Source of the DNA: Bacteroidales bacterium
GTDB lineage: Bacteria > Bacteroidota > Bacteroidia > Bacteroidales > UBA4181
DNA length: 11,917 nucleotides
Assembly: GCA_031259205.1 (NCBI GenBank)
Contig: JAIRLS010000129.1
Coordinates: 1 to 11,917, forward strand
Direction: 5' to 3'
Positions 1-7,648 of this stretch are shown in pieces (within the stretch, counting starts at the first letter, position 1; the number at the start of each line of letters is the position of its first letter). A program made the position numbers and the translations under genes. The notes beneath the pieces are model-generated. The model was given only the letters and a program-made list of their open reading frames with translations, was not told the DNA's origin and did no database searches.

Positions 1-177
1 ACCGCATACGTATTATTACTACCGCTGTTGACACAAATGGGGGATTCAAAAACACGTCCAAAAATTAATTTTAAGGAGGCTCTTGAAAACGTTTTTATGA
101 AGGATTTGAAGCCATGGAGTGATAATAATCTTACTGAAAATTTGGCTGTTAAAAGAAAAAATAAACTTGCTGGATGA
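1..177 (+). CDS. 3' end of an unrecognised protein gene (5' end outside window)
   Basis: Frame 1 is open from the first base to a TGA at 175-177 and gives 58 residues, including TAYVLLLPLLTQMGDSK near the left edge and ending NLAVKRKNKLAG. The first residues are hydrophobic and could be the end of a membrane segment; the remainder is polar and lysine/asparagine-rich. I do not recognise the family. Codons are AT-rich (AAT, AAA, TTA, TTT), unlike the GC-richer pdxB and gnd that follow, which may mean a different origin, but the fragment is short. Repeat element copy A begins within a few bases of the stop codon. The reading frame itself is fairly secure because it is uninterrupted and has protein-like composition; its function is unknown. 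Confidence 0.55.
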   Translation, partial: TAYVLLLPLLTQMGDSKTRPKINFKEALENVFMKDLKPWSDNNLTENLAVKRKNKLAG

Positions 178-179
178 TG

Positions 180-463
180 TTTTTTTGAAACTGACTTTTG
201 CACAACCTACCTTTCAGGACGTTCCGCATTCTTCAAAGCGGATGGCTTTTCAGGCGAAAGGCTTTCGCCTCTACATTCAGACGCACGGCTTTCGCCCCTA
301 CCTTCAGACGCACGCCGTGCACCCCTACATTCAGGCGCACGCCGTGCGTCTCTACATTCAGACGCACGCCGTGCGTCTCTACATTCAGGCGCACGCCGTG
401 CGCCTCTACATTCGTGCTATAGTGGAGGTCGGAAGAATTTTTTTTCATAGCGCCTCAAAAAAG
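180..463 (+). repeat. Palindrome-array repeat element, copy A
   Basis: This is the largest of three related elements in the window and fills most of the 361-base gap before pdxB. The right end (446-463) reads CATAGCGCCTCAAAAAAG, the inverse of the left ends of copies B and C. The left end is poorly preserved (run of T then GAAACTGAC at about 180-195), so that boundary is approximate. Internal blocks match copy C: 211-242 (TTTCAGGACGTTCCGC and following), then the palindrome array, then ATTCGTG...GTGGAGGTC before the terminal repeat. No transposase is encoded. A second partial end, GCCTCAAAAG, lies at 471-480. The apparent reading frames inside it are by-products of the 27-bp period. Confidence 0.8.
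253..414 (+). repeat. Six tandem 27-bp units, each with a 17-bp palindrome
   Basis: Units start at 253, 280, 307, 334, 361 and 388, an exact 27-bp period. Each has a 17-base palindromic part, for example GACGCACGCCGTGCGTC at 361-377 (8-bp arms around one central base), followed by a 10-base spacer close to TCTACATTCA. Unit 1 has different but still self-complementary arms, GGCGAAAG and CTTTCGCC. Unit 6 is GGCGCACGCCGTGCGCC. Unit 2 joins a left arm of one type to a right arm of the other and so pairs badly. Unit 3 has one arm mismatch near its end. Copy C has two such units (7716 and 7743); copy B has two diverged ones (3263 and 3286). Confidence 0.9.
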
Positions 464-500
464 ATTTAACGCCTCAAAAGTAAATTTAGTCAAAATCCGA

Positions 501-532
501 TTTGTGAATCACAAAATTTTCGCGTATTTTTG
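501..532 (+). promoter_or_regulatory. Bacteroidetes-type promoter of pdxB
   Basis: TTTG at 501-504 and TATTTTTG at 525-532 are separated by exactly 20 bases, a full match to the Bacteroidetes primary sigma factor consensus (-33 TTTG, -7 TAnnTTTG). Transcription would be expected to begin about 4-7 bases after the last G, at or next to the pdxB ATG at 539. It probably drives pdxB and gnd together. Confidence 0.8.
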
Positions 533-538
533 TCGCCG

Positions 539-1687
539 ATGTCAAGGATAAAAATAGTGATAGACGATAAAATCCCATTTATCAAGGGAGTATTGGAAGC
601 TTACGCCGATGTTTCCTATGCGTCGGGCTTTGAGTGCGCACGCGAAGCACGTCAGGCCGACGCTCTGATCATCCGTACCCGTACCAGATGCGATGAAGCC
701 TCGTTGCAAAACGCTTCCGTAAAATTTATCGCCACCTCCACCATCGGTTTCGACCACATTGACGCCGAATGGTGCGAAAACAACAATATTACATGGGTCA
801 ATGCGCCCGGATGCAACGCCGGATCGGTACGGCAATACATGGCTGCCGTACTGGCGACGCTGGCGGCGCGACGCAACCTGCATTTCTCCGGTACGACGCT
901 GGGCGTGGTAGGAGCAGGTAACGTAGGCGGCAAAGTGGCGCAACTGGGGCGCGAACTGGGAATGAACGTACTGTTGAACGATCCGCCGCGTGCACGGAAA
1001 GAAGGCGGCGACGCTTTCGTCACGCTGGAAGAAATCCTCGGCCAAAGCGACATTGTGAGCCTTCATGTACCGCTCAACCGCACAGGCGAAGACAGGACAT
1101 TCCACCTTTTCGACGAAGCGATGCTGCGCAAAATGCGTCCCGGCGCCATACTCGTCAACAGTTCGCGGGGAGAAGTCGTAAAAAACGACGCCCTGAAAAA
1201 CGCTCTGAAAAACGAAAGGCCGAACGCCGCCGTGCTGGACGTATGGGAACGCGAGCCTGACGTCGACCGGGAGCTGCTGCCGCTGCTGGAACTTGCCACC
1301 CCCCATATCGCAGGCTACTCCACCGACGGCAAAGCCAACGGCATCGCCATGAGCGTGCAGGCGCTGAGCCGGTTCTTCCAACTGCCGCCGGAAAACTGGC
1401 GCCCCGCCAACCTGCCGGCGCCCCGCCAACCTCTTCGCTTCAAACTCGACGGATACGGAAAAACGCAACAACAGTGTATTTGCGAAGCCATTCTCCACAC
1501 TTACCCCATCGAAGACGACGACCGGCGGCTACGCGAATCGCCGGAAACATTCGAAAAACAGCGCGGCGACTATCCCGTCCGCAGAGAATTTGAAGCCTAC
1601 GCCGTAGAAGCGAAAAACGTTTCACCGGAAACCCAAAGACAGTTGAAAGCCTTGGGATTCCATCTCGACTATCTCGAATCAATTTGA
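539..1687 (+). CDS. pdxB: Erythronate-4-phosphate dehydrogenase
   Basis: A 382-residue D-isomer-specific 2-hydroxyacid dehydrogenase. PdxB oxidises 4-phospho-D-erythronate to 2-oxo-3-hydroxy-4-phosphobutanoate in the DXP-dependent pathway to pyridoxal 5'-phosphate, in the cytoplasm. The N-terminal IKIVIDDKIPF matches the usual PdxB start. The dinucleotide-binding loop GAGNVG is at about residues 125-130, with an acidic residue after the next strand (LLND, D148). The catalytic triad of the superfamily is present: Arg in NSSRGE (R210), Glu in WEREP (E239) and His in TPHIAG (H256). The final ~100 residues fit the PdxB-specific dimerisation region. I chose ATG 539: a TTG at 530 is in frame but lies inside the promoter -7 element. 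gnd follows after 24 bases. The length is normal for the family. Confidence 0.9.
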   Translation: MSRIKIVIDDKIPFIKGVLEAYADVSYASGFECAREARQADALIIRTRTRCDEASLQNASVKFIATSTIGFDHIDAEWCENNNITWVNAPGCNAGSVRQYMAAVLATLAARRNLHFSGTTLGVVGAGNVGGKVAQLGRELGMNVLLNDPPRARKEGGDAFVTLEEILGQSDIVSLHVPLNRTGEDRTFHLFDEAMLRKMRPGAILVNSSRGEVVKNDALKNALKNERPNAAVLDVWEREPDVDRELLPLLELATPHIAGYSTDGKANGIAMSVQALSRFFQLPPENWRPANLPAPRQPLRFKLDGYGKTQQQCICEAILHTYPIEDDDRRLRESPETFEKQRGDYPVRREFEAYAVEAKNVSPETQRQLKALGFHLDYLESI

Positions 1688-1711
1688 TCTTAACATAAAA
1701 ATTTTTATTAC

Positions 1712-3166
1712 ATGAAAGAAGGAACAGATATTGGACTGGCAGGTTTGGCCGTAATGGGCGAAAACCTTGTATTGAACATGGAAAGCAAAGGCTTTTCGGT
1801 AACCGTGTACAACCGCACGGTGGAAAAAGTGGATAACTTCATCAACGGACGCGGCAAAGGAAAAAACATCGTCGGAGCGCATAGCGTGGAAGAACTGGTA
1901 GCCTCGTTGAAGCGTCCCCGCAAGGTGATGCTGATGGTGAAAGCCGGCAAGGCAGTGGACGATTTCATCGAACTGCTGCTGCCCCATCTGGAGCCGGGCG
2001 ACATCATTATCGACGGCGGAAACACCCACTTTCCCGACACCACGCGACGCACCCGCTACGTGGAAAGCAAAGGTCTGCTCTACATCGGAACAGGCGTTTC
2101 CGGCGGCGAAGAAGGCGCCCTGCGGGGTCCCTCCATCATGCCGGGAGGATCACTCGACGCATGGCCTCACGTGAAACCCGTCTTCCAAGCCATCGCTGCG
2201 AAAACGGAAGATGGAACGCCCTGCTGTGAATGGGTAGGGCTTGAAGGCGCCGGACACTTCGTGAAAATGGTACACAACGGCATCGAATACGGCGACATGC
2301 AGCTTATCTGCGAGGCCTATCAGGTAATGAAAGACCTGACAGGCATGAGCGCCGGCGAAATGCACGAAATATTTGCCGAATGGAACAAAGGCGACCTCGA
2401 CAGCTATCTGATTGAGATTACCCGCGACATCCTGGCCTACAAAGATACGGACGGACAACCGCTGGTGGACAAAATCCTCGATACCGCCGGACAAAAAGGC
2501 ACCGGCAAATGGACGGCCGTAGCCGCTCTGGATCAGGGCATCCCCCTGACGCTGATAGGCGAAGCGGTCTTCGCCCGTTGCCTGTCCGCGCAAAAAGACG
2601 AACGGCTTGCCGCTTCGAAAATCCTGCAAGGCCCCCGGACGGCTTTCAACGGCAACAAAAAAACGCTGGTCGAAGACCTGCGTAAGGCGCTGTTTGCCGC
2701 CAAAGTAGTTTCCTACGCCCAAGGCTACGCACTGATGCGATCGGCTTCCGAAGAAAACGGGTGGCGCCTGAACTACGGCGGCATCGCACTGATGTGGCGC
2801 GGCGGATGCATCATCCGGTCGATCTTCCTCGGCAAAATCAAGGAAGCATTCGACAAAAACCCGAATATCGCCAATATCCTGCTTGACCCCTATTTCTCGG
2901 AAAAACTGAACGCAGCACAAAACGGATGGCGCAACGTGGTAACCCAAGCGCTGTCCAACGGAATACCCGTCCCCACGCTTGCTTCCGCTCTGTGCTATTA
3001 CGACGGATACCGCTCCGAACGGCTGCCGGCCAACCTCCTGCAAGCCCAACGCGACTACTTCGGCGCGCACACCTACGAACGGTTAGACCAGCCGCGCGGA
3101 CAATTCTTCCATACCAACTGGACGGGACGAGGGGGCGACACCGTTTCAACCACTTATACCGTATAA
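1712..3166 (+). CDS. gnd: 6-phosphogluconate dehydrogenase, decarboxylating
   Basis: A 484-residue cytoplasmic enzyme of the oxidative pentose phosphate pathway, converting 6-phosphogluconate and NADP+ to ribulose 5-phosphate, CO2 and NADPH. The N-terminal Rossmann motif is GLAGLAVMGENL (residues 8-19), and NRT at 34-36 is the usual NADP-phosphate-binding stretch. The substrate-binding segment VSGGEEGALRGPSIMPGG lies at about 129-146. The catalytic Lys and Glu are K185 in GHFVKMVHNG and E192 in GIEYGD. The C-terminal tail RGGDTVSTTYTV is typical. The length matches the long (about 470-485 residue) form. It sits 24 bases after pdxB on the same strand without a promoter that I can see, so co-transcription is likely. 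zwf and pgl, frequent partners, are not in the window. No clear terminator follows it. Confidence 0.95.
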   Translation: MKEGTDIGLAGLAVMGENLVLNMESKGFSVTVYNRTVEKVDNFINGRGKGKNIVGAHSVEELVASLKRPRKVMLMVKAGKAVDDFIELLLPHLEPGDIIIDGGNTHFPDTTRRTRYVESKGLLYIGTGVSGGEEGALRGPSIMPGGSLDAWPHVKPVFQAIAAKTEDGTPCCEWVGLEGAGHFVKMVHNGIEYGDMQLICEAYQVMKDLTGMSAGEMHEIFAEWNKGDLDSYLIEITRDILAYKDTDGQPLVDKILDTAGQKGTGKWTAVAALDQGIPLTLIGEAVFARCLSAQKDERLAASKILQGPRTAFNGNKKTLVEDLRKALFAAKVVSYAQGYALMRSASEENGWRLNYGGIALMWRGGCIIRSIFLGKIKEAFDKNPNIANILLDPYFSEKLNAAQNGWRNVVTQALSNGIPVPTLASALCYYDGYRSERLPANLLQAQRDYFGAHTYERLDQPRGQFFHTNWTGRGGDTVSTTYTV

Positions 3167-3190
3167 ACTTCTCATCTCTTCCCTCAAAAA

Positions 3191-3381
3191 TTGGGTTCAT
3201 TCTTTTATTGAGGCGCTATGGGGCAATGGATGTTCCAAACGGTGGTTTGTTTCGAGTTTTCAGACGAAAACCTTTCGTCTTTTCAGGCGCAACCCTTTCG
3301 TCTCTACATTCGTGCTTTCGTGCTTTCGTGGAGGTCAGAAGAATTGTTTTTCTTAGCGCCTCAAAAAAAGAATTAACCTAA
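3191..3381 (+). repeat. Palindrome-array repeat element, copy B
   Basis: The shortest copy, about 190 bp, in the convergent gap between gnd and the beta-galactosidase gene. Its ends are inverted repeats of 30 bases: 3191-3220 against 3352-3381, with 26 of 30 positions matching, centred on TTGAGGCGCTATG on the left and CTTAGCGCCTCAA on the right. After the left end, 3221-3250 matches copy C (GTTCCA...CGGTGGTTTGTTT). Two diverged 17-bp palindromes follow at 3263-3279 (GACGAAAACCTTTCGTC) and 3286-3302, here 23 bases apart. The right part (CATTCGTGCTTTCGTGGAGGTC) is shared with copy A. The frame that is open in copies A and C from the end ATG is lost here (AAG instead of ATG, then an early stop), so the element is not a conserved gene. 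Confidence 0.85.
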
Positions 3382-3541
3382 ATTTCTTTCGCGGAGAGTT
3401 GCAAAGGAAAATTTTTATCTTTGGTAAAAAAATCCGGTTTATCCCTAACTTCGCCATATTTACTCCGTCTATGAATGTAATAGTTTAACAGGCAATAGCA
3501 TATTGAATTTTATTATTTTGCATTCCTGAATAAGGTTTACA
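3382..3541. other. Intergenic stretch with no supported gene
   Basis: This lies between copy B and the beta-galactosidase terminator. It is AT-rich. It contains TATCTTTG at 3416-3423, which resembles a -7 element on the + strand, but there is no TTTG at the right distance upstream and no reading frame follows. I see nothing else in it. Confidence 0.5.
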
Positions 3542-3587
3542 AAAACACAAAGCCCGCAAAAGTCGATTTTCTCAGACTTTGCGGGCT
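3541..3587 (-). terminator. Rho-independent terminator of the beta-galactosidase gene
   Basis: Read on the minus strand, AGCCCGCAAAGTC (3575-3587) pairs with GACTTTTGCGGGCTT (3549-3563) around a loop of about 10 bases, with one bulged base. A T-rich tail (TGTGTTTTT) follows. It lies about 55 bases past the stop codon of the leftward beta-galactosidase gene. Confidence 0.85.
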
Positions 3588-3641
3588 GCTGTCCATTTCC
3601 GGATTCACAGGAACAGCCGGTTTGAAACGGCTTTCACGGGT

Positions 3642-6600
3642 TTAGAGCGCCGGTTTGATGATGTATGAATACGCATACCGGTCGTTGAGCATGCGGTATT
3701 GTTTTAGCGGACGGGCGCCCCAACTGTCGTCACCGCCCACGCCCAGTTGTTTCAGGTCGATATTGACATGAAGTTCTCTTCGGGGGTCAATGTCGATGCT
3801 GTGTTGCTGTTTTTTGGTCAGTCCGGGATCGAAATCGTCGTCGGTGTTGTGGCGGGCGTTGAAGCAGAAAGGGCGACCGTCACATTCAAAACTGACGCCG
3901 GCGCCGTCGTTGCCGGTGAACGTTACGATACGAACGTCGGTACGGTAGCCGTTTTCCTGCGGACGTATGTAGTTATAAGCCAGTTCACCTGCCTTACAAG
4001 CGTATTTGCCTACGAATGCCGAACGATTGCGGTCGTTGTAGTTTTCCCACGGTCCCCTTCCGTAATAGGTCACGTTGTCAAACTGCAAGGGAATCTGCAT
4101 TTTCATGCCGAAGCGGGATAACTCCGGATGTTCGATACCGCTCATGTCGATAGAAGCCGACACTTTAACGGAGCCGTCGGGACGAATCAGGTAGACGACG
4201 GTGTAAGGGATGTTCATGTATTTTATTTTTTGATTGACCACGATTTCTACGCCTTCTGCGGTTTGCGGTTTTACGTCGATGCCGGTTACTTCGAGTTGGT
4301 TGCCGGCAGTGCGCCATACGTTGCCGTTACGTTGCTGTTGATTGCCGAAGTCGTTATCGGTCGGCGCCCGCCAGAAGTTGGGCGTTGGCGCGGCAGTGAT
4401 CAGTTTCCGGCCTTTGCAGGTATAGTTGGTTATTTTCCCGTTTTTGAGGGAGATGGCGCCTTTTACGTTGCCGCTTTCGAAACGGAGTTCGTGGTCGGTT
4501 TTGTCGGTTTTCAACGTGCCGGATACCTTGTCGGGCTTGTATTGCGAGAGGGCAAATTCTTCGGACGCCACCTCGTGGCCTTTCGGCACCAATCCGGCTG
4601 TTGCGACGGTAAAAGCTTTCACTCGAAGGTAGTATTCTTTGCCTTCTTCAAGGGGTTCCGGCCACTGCAAGGCGATTTCCGTATGCGATAGCGGAGGGGC
4701 GCTTACGTTGTCAATGTTCTGTTGCCGGACGAGTTCCCCGTTTCTATACAGTTCCCACCGGTAGGCGTATGCGTTCAGGTCGGTGAAGAGATGCCGGTTG
4801 TAGAGTTTGATTTTGCCTTCCTTGAGGTTGAGGTCGGTTGCCGTCAATTGGATGGGCTGGTACGATTTTTTCACTTCGTAGATGCCCGGATGGACGGTAC
4901 GGTCGGCATTGATCACTCCGTTGGCGCAAAAATTTTCGTCGTGCGTCCACCGGTGTCCGCCGAAGTCGCCGCCATAGCCCCAGTATTTCCGTCCCTGTTC
5001 GTCGTAGGCGGCCAGTCCCTGATCCACCCAGTCCCAGATAAATCCGCCTTGCAGGATGTCATATTTGTCGAATATATCCCACAGTTCCTGAAAATTTCCG
5101 GTGCTGTTGCCCATCGCATGGGCATATTCGCATTGAATGTAGGGGCGGTAACTGTCGGGGTTTTGCGCATAACGCTCCATGTGTTCTATCTTGTGATACA
5201 TGGGGCAAACAATATCGGTAAATTTATTTTCCCCCGCCCGGTTGCACTGTACCGGTCTTTGCGCCTTGTCGTTTTGTTTCAGCCAGTTGTAGGTAGCCTC
5301 GTAATTGGGGCCGAAGTCGCTTTCGTTGTTCAGCGACCATCCGATGATGCAGGGGTGGTTCTTGTCCCGTTCGAACATGCGGATGGTACGGTCAAGATGC
5401 TGCCCTTTCCAGCTTTCGATGAAAGAGGGATGCCGTGAACGGTCGAAACCATCTATTCCGTGCGATTCGATGTTGGCTTCATCCACAACATACAGGCCAT
5501 AACGGTTGCACAGTTTGTACATTTCCGGCGGTTGCGGGTAGTGGCTTGTGCGAATGGCGTTGTAGTTGTGGAGTTTCATCAGTTGAACGTCTTTTTGTTG
5601 GGTGGCGTCGTCCACATAATGTCCGTATTTCTCGTGATGTTCGTGTATATTGGTGCCACAGATGCGTATCGGTTTTCCGTTGATAAGCAGTTGCCGGTTG
5701 CGTATTTCTATTTTGCGGAAACCGGTTTGGCAACCTGTCGTTTCGACGGTTTGCCCCTTTTCATCTTTCAATTCGATACAGAAGGAGTACAAATGGGGAT
5801 ATTCGGCGCTCCACTGTTTCGGCGTATTGACGTTGGCGGAGAGGGAAACGGTTTTTGCTTTTCCCGCTTCTACGCCTTTCACGGTTAAGGTCTTGGCGAA
5901 TACCGTTTTTTGTTGCGCGTCCAAAAGGCTTACATTCACTTGGTATTTGCCTGACGGCTGTGCGGTGAAATTGCGGATGCGGATGTCGGCTTTGAGGATA
6001 CCGTTGCGATATTGTTTGTCCAGATCTCCGTTGACAAAGAAATCTTCGACGGATACTTTGGGGTGTGCAATCAGTAATACATCGCGTTCAATGCCTGCCA
6101 GCCGCCAAAAATCCTGATCTTCCAGATAGGAGGCGTCACTCCATTTGAATACCTGCAAAGCCAGCAGGTTTTTGCCTTTTTTCAGTAACGGAGTGATGTT
6201 AAATTCGGCGGGAGTTTTGGCGGCTTTGGAATATCCCACCCGTTTCCCGTTGATGTATATCGTGGCTGCACCGGAAATAGAGCCGAAATAGAGAAACACT
6301 TCCCTGTCTTCGAACGAGGCCGGCGTTTCGAACCATGTGCGATAACTGCCGATCGGGAGGTCGTTGTTGTCCACAAACGGCGGATTGAGGGGGAAAATGT
6401 ACCGACTGTTGGAGTAAACAGGCACGCCAAATCCTTGCGTTTCCCAACTTGCCGGCACTTGAATGTCGTTCCATTCGTTGTCGTTCAGGCTTTCCGAATA
6501 GAAATCGACCGGACGTTGCGCTACGTTTTCTGCAAACTTAAATTTCCACGTGCCGTTCAGGTTTTTCACGAAAGGCGAAGCAAACTTATTATCGTCCAAA

Positions 6601-6746
6601 AGTTGCCGAATATCGGCGTATGGTACGAAATCGGTGCGCGGCGGATATTTGCCTTCATCGACAACAGACGGATTTTCCCAAAAATTCTGGGCAAAAAGCT
6701 GACTTGAACAGATCAGCGACAAATAGAGGAATGATTTTCGGTTCAT
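3642..6746 (-). CDS. Secreted GH2 beta-galactosidase (LacZ-type)
   Basis: A 1034-residue glycoside hydrolase family 2 protein of full LacZ length, hydrolysing terminal beta-galactosides. Residues 1-20 (MNRKSFLYLSLICSSQLFAQ) form a signal peptide with a likely cut after FAQ. There is no proper lipobox, since Ile precedes the only Cys, so the mature protein is probably periplasmic. Order: sugar-binding jelly roll (~60-225, with SDASYLEDQDFW), Ig-like domain (~230-345), TIM barrel (~350-625), then the linking and C-terminal beta-sandwich domains. The acid/base is E475 (SLNNES), the nucleophile E540 (QCEYAHAMGN), and the metal-site residues E427 and H429 are in NIESHG; H402 in RTSHYP is also conserved. 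It is 42 bases after the lipoprotein gene on the same strand with no promoter between, so the two are probably one transcript. The natural substrate may be a plant or host glycan rather than lactose; the sequence does not decide this. Confidence 0.93.
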   Translation of the reverse strand: MNRKSFLYLSLICSSQLFAQNFWENPSVVDEGKYPPRTDFVPYADIRQLLDDNKFASPFVKNLNGTWKFKFAENVAQRPVDFYSESLNDNEWNDIQVPASWETQGFGVPVYSNSRYIFPLNPPFVDNNDLPIGSYRTWFETPASFEDREVFLYFGSISGAATIYINGKRVGYSKAAKTPAEFNITPLLKKGKNLLALQVFKWSDASYLEDQDFWRLAGIERDVLLIAHPKVSVEDFFVNGDLDKQYRNGILKADIRIRNFTAQPSGKYQVNVSLLDAQQKTVFAKTLTVKGVEAGKAKTVSLSANVNTPKQWSAEYPHLYSFCIELKDEKGQTVETTGCQTGFRKIEIRNRQLLINGKPIRICGTNIHEHHEKYGHYVDDATQQKDVQLMKLHNYNAIRTSHYPQPPEMYKLCNRYGLYVVDEANIESHGIDGFDRSRHPSFIESWKGQHLDRTIRMFERDKNHPCIIGWSLNNESDFGPNYEATYNWLKQNDKAQRPVQCNRAGENKFTDIVCPMYHKIEHMERYAQNPDSYRPYIQCEYAHAMGNSTGNFQELWDIFDKYDILQGGFIWDWVDQGLAAYDEQGRKYWGYGGDFGGHRWTHDENFCANGVINADRTVHPGIYEVKKSYQPIQLTATDLNLKEGKIKLYNRHLFTDLNAYAYRWELYRNGELVRQQNIDNVSAPPLSHTEIALQWPEPLEEGKEYYLRVKAFTVATAGLVPKGHEVASEEFALSQYKPDKVSGTLKTDKTDHELRFESGNVKGAISLKNGKITNYTCKGRKLITAAPTPNFWRAPTDNDFGNQQQRNGNVWRTAGNQLEVTGIDVKPQTAEGVEIVVNQKIKYMNIPYTVVYLIRPDGSVKVSASIDMSGIEHPELSRFGMKMQIPLQFDNVTYYGRGPWENYNDRNRSAFVGKYACKAGELAYNYIRPQENGYRTDVRIVTFTGNDGAGVSFECDGRPFCFNARHNTDDDFDPGLTKKQQHSIDIDPRRELHVNIDLKQLGVGGDDSWGARPLKQYRMLNDRYAYSYIIKPAL

Positions 6747-6788
6747 GTTGATTATGTTAGATGGATTTTTTTTGTGATTAATTCAGGG

Positions 6789-7526
6789 TTAACGGGATAA
6801 GAGCCGGAAATGTCCGTTGGCGACGCGGATATAGGTTGGCGTCGGCAGGGGGGCGTCCTCATCCTCCGGTTTCTCGACTTTTTCCATTACATTGCAGATA
6901 AAATTGCCTTCAAGAATGAAAACTTCATCGCACACTTGTTCAAAATGTGTAATCTCCATATAATTAGTTAATGGTTCCAGCGCTTCCTGATAAATGACGG
7001 GATAATTGTATTCAAAAAAATCCATGATATTTTCCGTAGAATAAGTTGTTGCAATATCAATAGCGACGCCCTGCATGTAGACGGTGTCTTTGATGAACAT
7101 TTCGGTCTTGTTGGCGTAGGTAAAGGCATAACGCGGACGGACAATTTCGTGCAGTTGCTTGATTTGGCCTTTGCCTTCTATGGTTTGTACGCTTTGGAAG
7201 AGGAGGCGTATTGTCGGCGGGGGGGAGGAAGTTTCCGAACTTTCGCCGTGTGACGGCAATTCGGTAAATTCAGCGGCGCTTCTACAGTTTAAAACGGCTT
7301 TATGGCCGTCGTAAGCGATGATGAGAGTGCTTGTATTTCCGAAATGCCCCATTTGGTAATACTTGCAGGCAACGCCATTTATTTCGCAGGAAATATAGAA
7401 CGCAGTGTCGGTAGGAAGGTACGACAGTGCATAGTTACACGGGTCTACCGGTTTCCCCTTGTTGCAGGAAGCAAGAATCACCGTAAAGGCTATTAGTATA
7501 ACAAATTTAAAAAAACGCATTTTCAT
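6789..7526 (-). CDS. Unknown lipoprotein, upstream partner of the beta-galactosidase
   Basis: A 245-residue protein that I do not recognise. It begins MKMRFFKFVILIAF and has a clear lipobox LASC with the lipidated cysteine at C21, so it should be membrane-anchored. The residues after the cysteine (NKGKPVD) do not match the acidic surface-export signal of many Bacteroidetes lipoproteins, so an inward-facing position is as likely as a surface one. The mature part is of mixed composition without evident repeats or further membrane segments, and has several cysteines (DPCNYALSY, ISCEINGVACKYY). An ATG two codons downstream is an alternative start. It has its own promoter at 7542-7572 and leads into the GH2 gene 42 bases later, suggesting a linked role in glycan handling, but no SusC/SusD-type protein is nearby. 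Confidence 0.8.
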   Translation of the reverse strand: MKMRFFKFVILIAFTVILASCNKGKPVDPCNYALSYLPTDTAFYISCEINGVACKYYQMGHFGNTSTLIIAYDGHKAVLNCRSAAEFTELPSHGESSETSSPPPTIRLLFQSVQTIEGKGQIKQLHEIVRPRYAFTYANKTEMFIKDTVYMQGVAIDIATTYSTENIMDFFEYNYPVIYQEALEPLTNYMEITHFEQVCDEVFILEGNFICNVMEKVEKPEDEDAPLPTPTYIRVANGHFRLLSR

Positions 7527-7541
7527 GATTTTTTAAGTATG

Positions 7542-7572
7542 CAAAACTACATAAAAAACATGAATTTTCCAA
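7542..7572 (-). promoter_or_regulatory. Bacteroidetes-type promoter of the lipoprotein/beta-galactosidase pair
   Basis: On the minus strand, CTTG (7570-7573) is followed after 20 bases by TAGTTTTG (7542-7549), fitting the TTTG-N20-TAnnTTTG form with one change. Transcription would begin about 10 bases before the lipoprotein ATG. The 41 bases 7542-7582 match the orphan promoter at 11548-11588 at 35 positions, including the spacer. Confidence 0.75.
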
Positions 7573-7648
7573 GCGCATAAAATGAAAAAAAGTTTTTACG
7601 AATGAAAGACAGCATTAATTTATCCAATTACACACAGGCGGATAAAAA

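Noticed and set aside
253..414. CRISPR array
   Set aside because: The period is 27 bp with near-constant 10-base spacers of similar sequence. There are no unique 25-40 base spacers and no cas genes.
119..469. Open frames over copy A giving peptides with nine-residue repeats such as VETHGVRLN and its counterparts on the other strand
   Set aside because: The repeat period of 27 bases is a multiple of three, so several frames stay open on both strands at once. In copy B the matching frame has no start codon and stops early, so a protein is not conserved.
542..1498. Long minus-strand frame opposite pdxB, and similar ones opposite gnd, groEL and the beta-galactosidase gene
   Set aside because: These are shadow frames of strongly supported genes in GC-richer DNA, with no recognisable domains or control signals.
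3416..3423. TATCTTTG as a promoter on the + strand after copy B
   Set aside because: There is no TTTG at 19-21 bases upstream and no gene downstream on that strand.
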